Source: Pseudomonadota bacterium
GTDB taxonomy: Bacteria; Bdellovibrionota; Bacteriovoracia; Bacteriovoracales; Bacteriovoracaceae
Direction of reading: 5' to 3'
Assembly: GCA_027487685.1 (NCBI GenBank)
Contig: JAIYDC010000144.1
Location: forward strand, 1 to 45,117
DNA: 45,117 bases
Every line of letters starts with the position of its first letter. The stretch's first letter is position 1. Below the pieces are notes generated by a model. It ran no database searches, was not told the origin of the DNA, and saw only the letters and a list, made by a program, of their open reading frames with translations. The position numbers were made by a program, and so were the translations under genes. Below, piece by piece: positions 33,771-42,393 of this stretch.

Positions 33771-35099
33771 CTAGGGACTGGCAAGGAGGGACCTAATTTG
33801 AGTTTGAATACAGCTCGCACCTACTCTGTTCAGTATCAATGGGGTGGTGGTAGCGGGGGCAGAGAGAGTCACTGGCGTCCTTATAGCTTCACTAGCACTC
33901 ATATTGGCCAGGGCCCGCAGAGACCTTATTTCCGCTGGCGCTAATGTGGATAAAAATCTCGCACAATCCGGAATACCTGAGCCCCTTGGGCCATCGCAGA
34001 CCTTGAATTGAATTCTGGCAATCTGTGAGGCAAGACTCTGTCTTGAAGCATTGGAATTCCTTAAAATTTCATTGCGTAATTCTGGATGGGCAGCAATAAG
34101 CTGGTCAAACTCCTCAGCTGCTCTGAGTTTTAGCTCGGCCTGTTCCTGCATCGTGGGATTATTAGTAAGTCTTTCTAGAGCAGGATAACGGCCGGGGGCG
34201 CTCGCAACGAATTCACGGGCCGAATCAGCAACGTAAAATTCCACGTAATCCACAAACCCTATAGGGCTATGAGTTACGCCTCTATCAAAAAAATGATAAC
34301 CGAGAAGTGACCTCCAGGAATCATCTGGGAGGATTCCAATGGGAGTTAGAGTTACTCTCCCTGACGGAGCATTGGAAATTCCTAAACCTTGTGCCAGAGC
34401 ACGAAGATCGGTTTGACTTGCATTTCCTGCAGCTTCTCCGAAATAGCTTTGTCCTAACCTGTTGAGTGTGGGGTTCTGCCAAACACCTTTGCCATCTTGT
34501 AACAAAGCCCTCATCAGTTCTTCAGCTGTAGTGTTAGCAGGAAGCCTTCTTACAACATTTACTTTCGATGGATCTAAATCGAGAGAGTACACAATCCTTC
34601 CATTTTCAAGAACTCGGCCCATCGGTTGAAGAACGTGCTTTGTTTCATCCGGCCAAAGCTCTCCGGCATTTACCATGATATCATAGTGCCTTGCTTGACC
34701 TCTTACTCGATGATGACCGTCAACCGCAATGGCTTGATCAGAACCAATCATAAAAACCGAAGCTCCCTTGCTCCGACCTTGCTGCTGGAGTAATGCTATG
34801 GTCTTGACGAACAATCGTCTATCTTTAGGGGAGTAGTTCATTGACCGCATCATCCTCCTGCCATCCGCGGCGCTACTTAGTAGAAGGTTCTCAATATCTT
34901 TGACCATTCTCTCGGGAACAATGTGGTCTGGAGCAAACCGAGTCGCGAGACCCTGCACTTGCATTTGAGCAACATTGACGACACCCACGGCGTACTGACT
35001 ACCACCAATTTGCTCTGGCCTAATAGCTAAAGCCGTTATTGCAAACAAAGAACTGGTAATCAGAAGAAAAAATTTAACGAGATTAAATACTTTTCTCAT
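33771..35099 (-). CDS. Secreted ParB-like nuclease-domain (ParBc_2-type) protein
   Basis: A 442-aa protein starting at ATG 35099 with an N-terminal signal peptide (MRKVFNLVKFFLLITSSLFA). The mature part holds a VDGHHRVRGQA motif (near residue ~138), characteristic of ParB/sulfiredoxin-like domains of the ParBc_2 type. The rest is Ala-rich. This domain in exported proteins is rare and the substrate unknown, so function is open. An upstream ATG at 35129 is possible. It is a single gene flanked by small kinase and MORN genes. Confidence 0.6.
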   Translation of the reverse strand: MRKVFNLVKFFLLITSSLFAITALAIRPEQIGGSQYAVGVVNVAQMQVQGLATRFAPDHIVPERMVKDIENLLLSSAADGRRMMRSMNYSPKDRRLFVKTIALLQQQGRSKGASVFMIGSDQAIAVDGHHRVRGQARHYDIMVNAGELWPDETKHVLQPMGRVLENGRIVYSLDLDPSKVNVVRRLPANTTAEELMRALLQDGKGVWQNPTLNRLGQSYFGEAAGNASQTDLRALAQGLGISNAPSGRVTLTPIGILPDDSWRSLLGYHFFDRGVTHSPIGFVDYVEFYVADSAREFVASAPGRYPALERLTNNPTMQEQAELKLRAAEEFDQLIAAHPELRNEILRNSNASRQSLASQIARIQFKVCDGPRGSGIPDCARFLSTLAPAEIRSLRALANMSASEAIRTPVTLSAPATTTPLILNRVGASCIQTQIRSLLASP

Positions 35100-35331
35100 C
35101 AAATGATATCGGATTAAAATAGAAAACATTTAAAATCTTAATCCGACGAATCCTATTCAGCAGTAACAGCCGCCGACAACTCATAGTAATTACTGAGTGG
35201 CGAGTCGCAAATAAACAATAATTCCCGTTACTTTTAGCATCCAGCTTGGCCAGCATCAGGTCAATTTCTAATGGGAAGCTTGCGGGTGCTGATCACAGTT
35301 TGGATCTTTGATCTGATCAACGAAACATCCA

Positions 35332-35871
35332 CTAAAACAAGCGTAATGTCTTCACATTTGCAGTTATCATTATCAGCAATTCTTGAAAGCTCTCGGCCAC
35401 AGATTTCCCACTTGTATCCAGGATGATACGATAATCATTCCAGGGCTTATAATCACGATCCAGAACTTCCTCCCAGGTTGGCAGTACATGACCTGGGATT
35501 GTGGCCATCCTACTTTCCACACGTCTTTTATGCTCTACTCTGTCTGAGCATATTATTTCCACATTCAGAAATGGAGCATTCGCTTTTTTTGCGACGTCAT
35601 TCCATTCATTTCTCGTAATGGGCCAACCATTCACAGATTCTGCTAAAACAATATTACCCACTCTAAGATTTTCTTCTGCTATCCAATAAGACAAGCGATA
35701 GCCCATTCCATCAATTTGAGTAATTCCACAGACATCTTTAAGGCCTTGCTCTATAGTATCTATCCTTACATATGTTGCTGAGAGGTGTTCTGCGAGTTTA
35801 AAAGATAGGGTAGATTTTCCTGAACCTGGTAAACCCGAGAATATAATGAGCAGTCCTTTATTCGTGCTCAT
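35332..35871 (-). CDS. P-loop kinase (AAA_33/zeta-type small kinase)
   Basis: A 179-aa P-loop protein with Walker A GLPGSGKST (~14-22), RIDTIEQGL near residue ~38 and the usual RVEHKRRVESR lid region (~112-122). Proteins of this kind phosphorylate small molecules, including antibiotics. The ATG at 35871 shares bases with the TAA of the upstream GNAT gene (TAATG), so the two are translationally coupled; this supports the start over the longer frame. Confidence 0.75.
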   Translation of the reverse strand: MSTNKGLLIIFSGLPGSGKSTLSFKLAEHLSATYVRIDTIEQGLKDVCGITQIDGMGYRLSYWIAEENLRVGNIVLAESVNGWPITRNEWNDVAKKANAPFLNVEIICSDRVEHKRRVESRMATIPGHVLPTWEEVLDRDYKPWNDYRIILDTSGKSVAESFQELLIMITANVKTLRLF

Positions 35872-36356
35872 TATAAAAAAAGCTCCATTTCTAAACAATC
35901 AAAACACCGTTCATTCAACTTACGATAATGCTTAATGATTCCGATTTCAGTAAAACCAAGTTTTTTGTAAAGCTTAATCGCAGCTACATTATCCGTATAA
36001 ACTGAGAGTTCAACTTTCTCTAAACCGATATCTTTTGCATGCTTTAAAGCTCGGCTAAGTAACTGATTCCCTAAACCTTTACCCCGAAATTCCTCGATCA
36101 ATCCCATCCCAAGGAAACCACGGTGTGCCAATCTTGGATTACCTGCGGGTGTGATATCGGCCCAACCAACGACGATGCCATTTTCAACGGCATAAAAGAC
36201 GGGCGAATTATTAGAAATAAGCTTTAATTGAAAATTGGTGGTCTCTTCTAGCGACTTTGCTTCAATCATTTCAATGTAAATGTGTTCTCTTGCAACTCGG
36301 TCAAGGGCTTCGTGAAAACTTTTTAAAAGAGGCTCTGCTGGATAAACGATTTCCAT
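35871..36356 (-). CDS. GNAT-family N-acetyltransferase
   Basis: A 161-aa GNAT with acetyl-CoA motif EEFRGKGLGNQLLSRALKHA (Q/R-x-x-G-x-G/A form) and AIKLYKKLGFTEIG. The substrate is unknown; a small amine or an antibiotic is possible. It is coupled with the small kinase gene downstream by a TAATG overlap, so the pair may act on one compound. Confidence 0.82.
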   Translation of the reverse strand: MEIVYPAEPLLKSFHEALDRVAREHIYIEMIEAKSLEETTNFQLKLISNNSPVFYAVENGIVVGWADITPAGNPRLAHRGFLGMGLIEEFRGKGLGNQLLSRALKHAKDIGLEKVELSVYTDNVAAIKLYKKLGFTEIGIIKHYRKLNERCFDCLEMELFL

Positions 36357-36418
36357 CTAAAAATGCTACTTCCATAAAAGCTGGCATGGCCAATTAAACT
36401 GAGATTGAACTTTTGAAA

Positions 36419-36444
36419 TAAAAAAGCCCAGAATAAATCCGGGC
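36419..36444 (-). terminator. Intrinsic terminator after tRNA-Ser(GCU)
   Basis: Reading leftward, GCCC GGATTTATTCT GGGC is followed by TTTTTTT. It is about 40 bases beyond the tRNA-Ser 3' end and fits as the terminator of the tRNA transcript. Confidence 0.7.
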
Positions 36445-36482
36445 AATTTCAATAATCAAAATGAGATTACGGTTTCAAAAAG

Positions 36483-36572
36483 TGGCGGAGACGATGAGAT
36501 TTGAACTCATGGAAGGAATTACCCTTCGCACCCTTAGCAAGGGTGTGGTTTAAGCCACTCACCCACGTCTCC
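36483..36572 (-). tRNA. tRNA-Ser (anticodon GCU)
   Basis: The complement is a long-variable-arm tRNA: acceptor GGAGACG/CGTCTCC, anticodon stem CACCC/GGGTG with loop TTGCTAA, a hairpin variable arm (GAAGGGTAATTCCTTC), T arm and encoded CCA. Reads AGC and AGU codons. Confidence 0.95.
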
Positions 36573-36604
36573 GCATATTGGCTTAAAGAACACTACAAAA
36601 AATA

Positions 36605-36694
36605 TGGCGGAGGACTAGGGATTCGAACCCCAGGTAGGCGTTAACCCACGACAGTTTTCAAAACTGTTGCCTTAAACCACTCGGCCAGTCCTCC
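36605..36694 (-). tRNA. tRNA-Ser (anticodon UGA)
   Basis: The complement has acceptor GGAGGAC/GTCCTCC, anticodon stem ACAGT/ACTGT with loop TTTGAAA, a long variable arm and encoded CCA. Reads UCN codons. It lies 32 bases upstream of the tRNA-Ser(GCU) gene and is probably co-transcribed with it. Confidence 0.95.
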
Positions 36695-36878
36695 AACGAG
36701 TGTTTAAATATAATTAAAGATGAGAAAAAAGACAATGATATCTTTACTGAAGTCCCTAGAAGCCTATTGGTAAGCAAATCAATTTCAACTCTTTTTATTT
36801 GAAACACATCGCAAAACAATTTGATAAAAAGGACATTCAGAGAGACGCTTTCTCTAGTAAAAAGCCATAGGAGAATCA

Positions 36879-38528
36879 TTGGCCAGTCTTAAACTCCACA
36901 TTTGCAGAGACAATAAAACAGACCGCGTCATGAGTCAGCATGTCTTTGAGGCAGCACTGATATCTTTCGTTGAGGCAATGAACCATCTTGGCTTAACTGA
37001 AACCACGGTTTCTATCTATAGCTCTGAAATTCTTGCTCACCAGGAACTTGCCTTCAAGGGAATTGGGCGCTTCGGCATTATTTTCCAAGGGGTGAAGCTT
37101 AAGTGGGAGTTACATACCAAAGTTTGCCATCTCAGATCGGAAGACCTCGAGCTCTTAAATCGGTTCCAGGTTGAATACCATATAGAGCTCGACGAAAAAG
37201 CAGTTGCGGCCCATTCCGAAGAAGATGCGCCAGGCAGCATTTCCTCTCGGGGGCCAAGACTTCCTTGGAAACTACTTAGAGATCATAAGATACCGACCCA
37301 TATCAACTCCATGATGATCTTTGGAAACAATCAGTACATAAAAGATATTGTAGAGGTCGCAAAAAACTACAGCATTAAGACCATCCACCTCAATCCCATT
37401 GATGACCTTGTTACAATACCTCCAAAGCTGGCTCTAGAGTATTATCGAAAGGCCTATTACTATGCTTTAGACCGGGGAGTTGAGGTCACAGGACCCTGGA
37501 GCAAAGTCCTTCAGAACTACCGGGGCCAAAAGACAAAGGTGTTAAACCTTCCGGAGCACCTAACCCTCGACGTCAATAGCGACGGCTCTTGCTACATTAG
37601 TCTCGATAGGTCCGGTACCCAGAAGCTCAACCTCCATATCGATGGCCTTATGATGTTCTTCTACAGTGGCGGCTGGAAGCAACTCTGCGATGAAGTTGTA
37701 TCAAAAAATGACCTGGCTTGTAATGGCTGTAAAATTAAAGAGTACTGCTTCGGAGAGGCCATCGAGCAGGCCCGTGAAGATCTTGGTGAATATGCTCATA
37801 CTACTTCATACTGTGAATTCTACCGTGACTGGATTAGCTTTTTGACGCGGCCGATATTCCTTCGGAGGAGTAGGGAGGTGGAACTATTAAGTGTTATACC
37901 CGAAAAACACCTTGGAGCGTTTAGCATAAAACTCGAGGAGGCGATTGCATTTCTATCAATACGCCTTTGGCCTTTGGACAAACCGGTTAAGGTTCTGATT
38001 AGCGAATATCATGAGGAATTACTTTCGTCCTCGCGGCAGTACTTCTTACCGGAATGGACCAAAGCAACAACCGGAAAGGGAACACTCTTTCACAAAGGAC
38101 CAAGACCGACGCCCCACATGATCCATGAACTTACCCATGTCTTTCTCTATCTCAAGGGAATCTCTCTACCGGTCTGGTTTGAGGAAGGTGTTTGTGAATG
38201 GCTGCAAAATCCGGAATTTGACAGGACACTACTCATAGATTCGGTTCGGAAAATGCCGTTGAGTAACTTGCCAGACCTGCTAGCTGGAAAAACGAATATG
38301 ATCTCCCTCGATCAGAGCAAGCCCGGTAGTAACTCACTTTATATTCAGGCACAGGCCTTTGTCGGAGACCTCATTTCATCACGAATGCATATGGACCTAA
38401 GCCAGCTGCTGCTTGAATGCTTGGTGAATCCCTTGGACACAGTCCTGAGGAGGAAAACTGGCCTCGACGCTATTGAACTCCTAGTCCGATTTGAAGCGAG
38501 AATCAGTGAGCAAGGTTCTTTAAAGTAA
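36879..38528 (+). CDS. Degenerate radical SAM/SPASM-like protein fused to an HELTH metallopeptidase
   Basis: A 549-aa protein starting at a TTG with AGGAG six bases upstream. Residues 1-~330 look like a SPASM-type radical SAM scaffold: the start LKLHICRDNK and the VMSQHVFEAALISFV helix match the usual first strand and post-motif helix, but the CX3CX2C cluster motif between them is absent. SPASM-like cysteines remain (C281xxC284, C290, C312). Residues ~330-549 form a zinc peptidase domain: HELTH (416-420) and WFEEG (E435/E436). So it may bind or trim a peptide rather than cleave SAM. It is the first gene of the putative RiPP cluster and ends four bases from the oxygenase. Confidence 0.7.
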   Translation: MASLKLHICRDNKTDRVMSQHVFEAALISFVEAMNHLGLTETTVSIYSSEILAHQELAFKGIGRFGIIFQGVKLKWELHTKVCHLRSEDLELLNRFQVEYHIELDEKAVAAHSEEDAPGSISSRGPRLPWKLLRDHKIPTHINSMMIFGNNQYIKDIVEVAKNYSIKTIHLNPIDDLVTIPPKLALEYYRKAYYYALDRGVEVTGPWSKVLQNYRGQKTKVLNLPEHLTLDVNSDGSCYISLDRSGTQKLNLHIDGLMMFFYSGGWKQLCDEVVSKNDLACNGCKIKEYCFGEAIEQAREDLGEYAHTTSYCEFYRDWISFLTRPIFLRRSREVELLSVIPEKHLGAFSIKLEEAIAFLSIRLWPLDKPVKVLISEYHEELLSSSRQYFLPEWTKATTGKGTLFHKGPRPTPHMIHELTHVFLYLKGISLPVWFEEGVCEWLQNPEFDRTLLIDSVRKMPLSNLPDLLAGKTNMISLDQSKPGSNSLYIQAQAFVGDLISSRMHMDLSQLLLECLVNPLDTVLRRKTGLDAIELLVRFEARISEQGSLK

Positions 38529-38532
38529 ATGG

Positions 38533-39114
38533 TTAGGTACCTACAAGATCCATCATCAGGTGGTACCGATTTTCCATCGAAAGATTCAAAACTCGGTGGG
38601 GCCTTCCCACATCAATAATATAGGCCGATCCATCTGCGGGGAGGTGCTCACGTCGATCTTTATACTCAAACAAGCAACCCTCGTTGGTAATAATGGGAAT
38701 ATGGAGTCGGAGCCGAAAAAAATTGCGAGGGGGGGAAGCGTCTTGATGCCAGTATGCCTGACTTTCTGAGTGCGGAACTAGAATGACAAGTCGAATACGT
38801 TCGATCAGTAAGTGCAAACGAGAAAGGTCTTCTTTAATCAGATCAATGTATTCATCGTAAATCGCAGTTTTAATTGTAAACCGCTTATCCTGAAAATCTC
38901 TAAGCAAACGAAGTCGTACCTCGTCGGAGACGGTCTCGTTAAAGATCTTTTCTCCGCTTTCCCAACCATCGTACACCTCTCCATTGCTAGAGGTGAGGGA
39001 CCACCCTCCCCAAAAACCTTTATTCTTAAGCCAAGGGGCGCCGTAGGCCTCAGCTTTATTGACAAGCTGAGTGAGCCTAGAGATGTCATAGTTTCTATGC
39101 AATTTAAGAATCAT
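38533..39114 (-). CDS. Aspartyl/asparaginyl beta-hydroxylase-like 2-oxoglutarate oxygenase
   Basis: A 193-aa protein. The double-stranded beta-helix iron site is H123-x-D125 (WHQDASPPRNFFRLRLHIPI) and H173 (RPHRVLNLS), with R183 to bind 2-oxoglutarate. This is the Asp/Asn beta-hydroxylase family, which hydroxylates protein or free amino acid side chains. All iron ligands are present. Convergent with the SPASM-peptidase gene and adjacent to the PhnD-like gene, it may hydroxylate the Cys-rich peptide; that link is inferred from the neighbourhood. Confidence 0.8.
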   Translation of the reverse strand: MILKLHRNYDISRLTQLVNKAEAYGAPWLKNKGFWGGWSLTSSNGEVYDGWESGEKIFNETVSDEVRLRLLRDFQDKRFTIKTAIYDEYIDLIKEDLSRLHLLIERIRLVILVPHSESQAYWHQDASPPRNFFRLRLHIPIITNEGCLFEYKDRREHLPADGSAYIIDVGRPHRVLNLSMENRYHLMMDLVGT

Positions 39115-39206
39115 TAAAATATCTGGCTTTTTTTAAATTTAAGCATAACTATAATTCATTTAAAATAAACATACATCGTAAAAATAAATTGCAGGATGAC
39201 TCGATT

Positions 39207-40268
39207 ATGACGTTTTTTATACTTATCCTACTCGTGCATTTCGAGATTAATCCAAGTCTGGCCCAAACGTCATCTAACGGTCCACAAATGAATGCTCCCA
39301 CAGCAGTAAAGCTGAGTGAGTCTACAGTGGTTCGATCTGCTCAAGATAAAGCTGATGTATCCCCAAAGGCCGGAAGGGAAGTTGAAGCTGCAGCTGAGAA
39401 AAAACTCCCACTCCTTGAATACAAAATCTTCGGAGAGCTCTATCCAGGCTTTAACAAAGTATCAGAGCCGCCTCCAACCACAGATGAGAACGCGGTTAAT
39501 GAATTAAAAAAAATTGGCCTCAAAATCAATGTCACCCACGGGATAGTTAATGATCCAGTTTTTACCCGGGAAATGCTTTCGAAGTACGACGGCTTTATAA
39601 TGGTCTCTCATAAGATGCACCTTATGTCAGATGACTTTGTAATGGTATCAGGGCTAGATGTTGATTTTAAAGGTACGAGAAAGGGTCAGAATTGCAATAA
39701 CGAAGTCCAAGTCGTTACCAAGGAATCAAGTAAGATCACATCGCTTCGCGACCTCAAAGATAAAGATGTTGTCATGGAAGCACTGCCTATGACGCTAAAT
39801 TTCCTGCTTCGCTCACCAGTTAAATTCAAAAAAATCCACATCGCGCGAACACCCGAGCAGGCACTCCAGGAGCTAGTTAGCGGAAAGGTTCAGGCCCTAA
39901 TTGAAAGAGCTAACTTTTATGATAGCGGGACGACATTTTCTTACAGCCTCGGAAAAACACATAAAAACAAGTCGGTAGATAAGCCTGGCTATCTCGTCGT
40001 AGGTACTTCAAAGTCAAAGGTTCAGATCCCCTGCTACGGACTTGTGGTTAAAAAAACAAGTAACCTTGATATTGGTAAGAGATTACTCATGTTGGCGAAC
40101 AATCAAAAATTGATCGCCCCAAGTATATTCTTTAAACTAGGGCGCTTTGAACGGATTCGCGGAATTCCATATGAAGATTGGACTCTCATGAAAAAAATCA
40201 GGAACCAGCAGGTCATCATAGATTATAACAATGGGAAATTGCCCTTCGTCTTTAAGAAGCTACCTTAA
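39207..40268 (+). CDS. PhnD-like periplasmic substrate-binding protein
   Basis: A 353-aa exported protein. The ATG at 39207 gives a signal peptide (MTFFILILLVHFEINPSLAQ). The mature part has the two-lobe pattern of phosphate/phosphonate-type binding proteins: EYKIFGELYPGF (strand 1), KYDGFIMVSHKMHL, SKITSLRDLKDKDVVM (the PhnD 'linker' block) and PEQALQELVSGKVQALIERANFYDSG. No ABC permease or ATPase is encoded next to it, so it may act as a sensor or ligand carrier. First of a rightward operon with the glycosyltransferase and the unknown 278-aa gene. Confidence 0.7.
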   Translation: MTFFILILLVHFEINPSLAQTSSNGPQMNAPTAVKLSESTVVRSAQDKADVSPKAGREVEAAAEKKLPLLEYKIFGELYPGFNKVSEPPPTTDENAVNELKKIGLKINVTHGIVNDPVFTREMLSKYDGFIMVSHKMHLMSDDFVMVSGLDVDFKGTRKGQNCNNEVQVVTKESSKITSLRDLKDKDVVMEALPMTLNFLLRSPVKFKKIHIARTPEQALQELVSGKVQALIERANFYDSGTTFSYSLGKTHKNKSVDKPGYLVVGTSKSKVQIPCYGLVVKKTSNLDIGKRLLMLANNQKLIAPSIFFKLGRFERIRGIPYEDWTLMKKIRNQQVIIDYNNGKLPFVFKKLP

Positions 40269-40319
40269 CAGACAGCACTTTCATGTACAAAAGTTTAGCG
40301 TTCCAAAGCGGAGTGAGGG

Positions 40320-41558
40320 ATGGGTAAAATTTCCGGTCTTGTGCTTACTGCGGGTATTGGCGACATCGCGAGCGTAAACTCTATCACCTTGTCGTTAGAA
40401 AAACTTTATTGTCAGCTCAGCAAGAATAACAAACTCCGCATCTATGACATAAAAGAAACTGAGAAAAGGCCTCCTTTACAATACAGACACACTGAAATCT
40501 TCGAAGAAGTGATAAGATCTCCACCTGAATATTTAATTATTATTCACCCCTTGGTTCCCCAGACTTTTTTCTTTCGTACATTGCTTGCTTTAACAGTCCA
40601 TACAAAGACTAAAATTGTTTTCCATATCTTTGGTGACTTCCTCCGCCGAGCAGACTCATGGCTTAGTCTCGAGGTAAAACTGCTCAGGAGGAATGTCTTA
40701 TTCCTAGCGCCCTCTCAATGCTACGCCTTATTTGTCGAACAATTCTTAGCAAAAGATTCAGTCATTAAGTCATTACCGTTTCCCGTTCAACGTGAAGACT
40801 TAGAGGTGAACCTTTCCTCCGCTTTTAGTAAGGATCCAGGTTCTATGTACTTTCTGTACACAGGAAGAATCACACCTCAAAAAAATCTATCTGCAGTTAT
40901 CGATTTTCTCGAAACCGTACAGAAAGGGAATCACTTTAAAATTGTCCTTCTTGTAGCGGGGGAATTCGAGTACTTCGAGAATCAAACGATCGGGATATCA
41001 GAAGATCTGGGAAGTGAATATTTTAAGCTTACTGCTAGGACTAAAGCTATTGAAGTACGTTTCTTGGGCCAAAGATCCAGGGGGAGCCTGGGGCAACTTT
41101 ATAGGGACAGTGATTACTATATTAGCTTCTCAACCCATCATGATGATGATTTTTGCCAATCAGCGATCGAAGCTCTTCTGAACGGCACCCCTATAATTGT
41201 CACAAGCTGGGGAGGCCACAGAGATCTAATAAATTTATTTCCGGACCAATCCATGGCCATCAAAGTCACTCCCGTTGAAGAGGGCCTTGATCTTAGTTGG
41301 GATCAAGACCTCCACAAAAAATTATTCCCTCGACATTCAGATTCAAAACCAGACCTCGAGAAAGTCGCTCGTTATTTTTCAATACCTGAAATTCTTTGTC
41401 GTCTAGAAGGTGAGCTCTTGAGTTTTCACGACCAAAAATTTAATGGGTTCTCTGAGCTTATGCATGAATTTGATAGCACTAAAAAAGGTCGCTCTGAGAA
41501 TGTGCTTTCCTTGACCAAGTATGAATCACTTTATCATGAATTTTGGGGCGACCCATGA
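40320..41558 (+). CDS. GT4-like glycosyltransferase
   Basis: A 412-aa GT-B enzyme. The donor-binding half has FLYTGRITPQKNLSAVIDF (~178-196) and the EALLNGTPIIVTSWGGHRDLI motif (~280-300), where the first Glu contacts the nucleotide sugar. The N-terminal half is diverged (the LTAGIGDIASVNSI start). The GT4 fold is clear; donor and acceptor are unknown. In this setting it could glycosylate the Cys-rich peptide or a cell-surface molecule. Its TGA overlaps the next ATG (ATGA). Confidence 0.75.
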   Translation: MGKISGLVLTAGIGDIASVNSITLSLEKLYCQLSKNNKLRIYDIKETEKRPPLQYRHTEIFEEVIRSPPEYLIIIHPLVPQTFFFRTLLALTVHTKTKIVFHIFGDFLRRADSWLSLEVKLLRRNVLFLAPSQCYALFVEQFLAKDSVIKSLPFPVQREDLEVNLSSAFSKDPGSMYFLYTGRITPQKNLSAVIDFLETVQKGNHFKIVLLVAGEFEYFENQTIGISEDLGSEYFKLTARTKAIEVRFLGQRSRGSLGQLYRDSDYYISFSTHHDDDFCQSAIEALLNGTPIIVTSWGGHRDLINLFPDQSMAIKVTPVEEGLDLSWDQDLHKKLFPRHSDSKPDLEKVARYFSIPEILCRLEGELLSFHDQKFNGFSELMHEFDSTKKGRSENVLSLTKYESLYHEFWGDP

Positions 41559-42391
41559 AACTAACGTTGAAACATAAGCGTGCAATAGAACTTCAAGATG
41601 AGGGCCCGGATCCTCTTTTTGGTCGCTGTGACATTCACAATAGGATACCGCTTCGACGCGAAGGTTTATATATGAGGCTTTGGGGGTTGTCAGTTGGACT
41701 AGAGCACAAAGAGTCAGGAATTGACCCGTTGTGGCTACGACAGTGGCTTCCCTGGCGTGAGGATCAACTATTTTATCGTTTAACCGAAGTCGCGACTGGT
41801 CCATCTGCTCCCAAGCGCATTCTTATAGTTCTTTACCTAGACCCAAATCTTATTCCTGTCTTTGTTATTGAAGATTATCTGAAGAAGATGATTGAAATAA
41901 TCGACCTTTCAACAACTGTTCTCGAATGCCTTCCAATTGTGGGCAGCTTCGACCAGTCGCGCAACTTACAATACATTCATAACGTGTACCATGCGTTGGC
42001 GAATTTACTTGGATCTGTGCCTAAATTTGTCTCTATGAAATCGATTATTAAATCAATATCCCTAAAGGACTGCCACTTCACCACATTGGGCCTAGAATGG
42101 ATCTGTAGCGACAGTTTCGTCGTAAATTTGCTTTGTTCTAAGGGGGCAGTGAATGTGAAGCTCTCGCCCTCAGGCAAGAACACCTGCATACTCCAAAAAA
42201 TTAATCTCTCTCCGTATCACGCTCTTGAGATATTTCAAGACACGGAGAATGAAAGGATACCGAGAACTATTCCTGGATCACAATTCTTCAAAACAAATTT
42301 CGGCCATGGAGGAGAGAGTATTAACATTGGGAATATCCCAAAGCCATTCTTTAACCTCTCCTATATCGAGGTCGAGGAGCTAGAGGCTTAA
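41555..42391 (+). CDS. Unknown protein coupled to the glycosyltransferase
   Basis: A 278-aa soluble protein, not recognised. I chose the ATG at 41555, which overlaps the glycosyltransferase stop (ATGA), over the TTG four codons upstream. It has a polar N-terminus with GRCDIHNRIPLRREGLYMRLWG, two mixed alpha/beta parts and no signal peptide or membrane helix. It has several Cys but no clear metal motif. It ends two bases from the stop of the Cys-rich peptide gene on the other strand, so tight packing points to a role in the same pathway. Confidence 0.6.
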   Translation: MKLTLKHKRAIELQDEGPDPLFGRCDIHNRIPLRREGLYMRLWGLSVGLEHKESGIDPLWLRQWLPWREDQLFYRLTEVATGPSAPKRILIVLYLDPNLIPVFVIEDYLKKMIEIIDLSTTVLECLPIVGSFDQSRNLQYIHNVYHALANLLGSVPKFVSMKSIIKSISLKDCHFTTLGLEWICSDSFVVNLLCSKGAVNVKLSPSGKNTCILQKINLSPYHALEIFQDTENERIPRTIPGSQFFKTNFGHGGESINIGNIPKPFFNLSYIEVEELEA

Positions 42392-42393
42392 AC

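Noticed and set aside
36658-36879. 73-codon leftward ORF
   Set aside because: It overlaps the tRNA-Ser(UGA) gene and its end is encoded by tRNA sequence.
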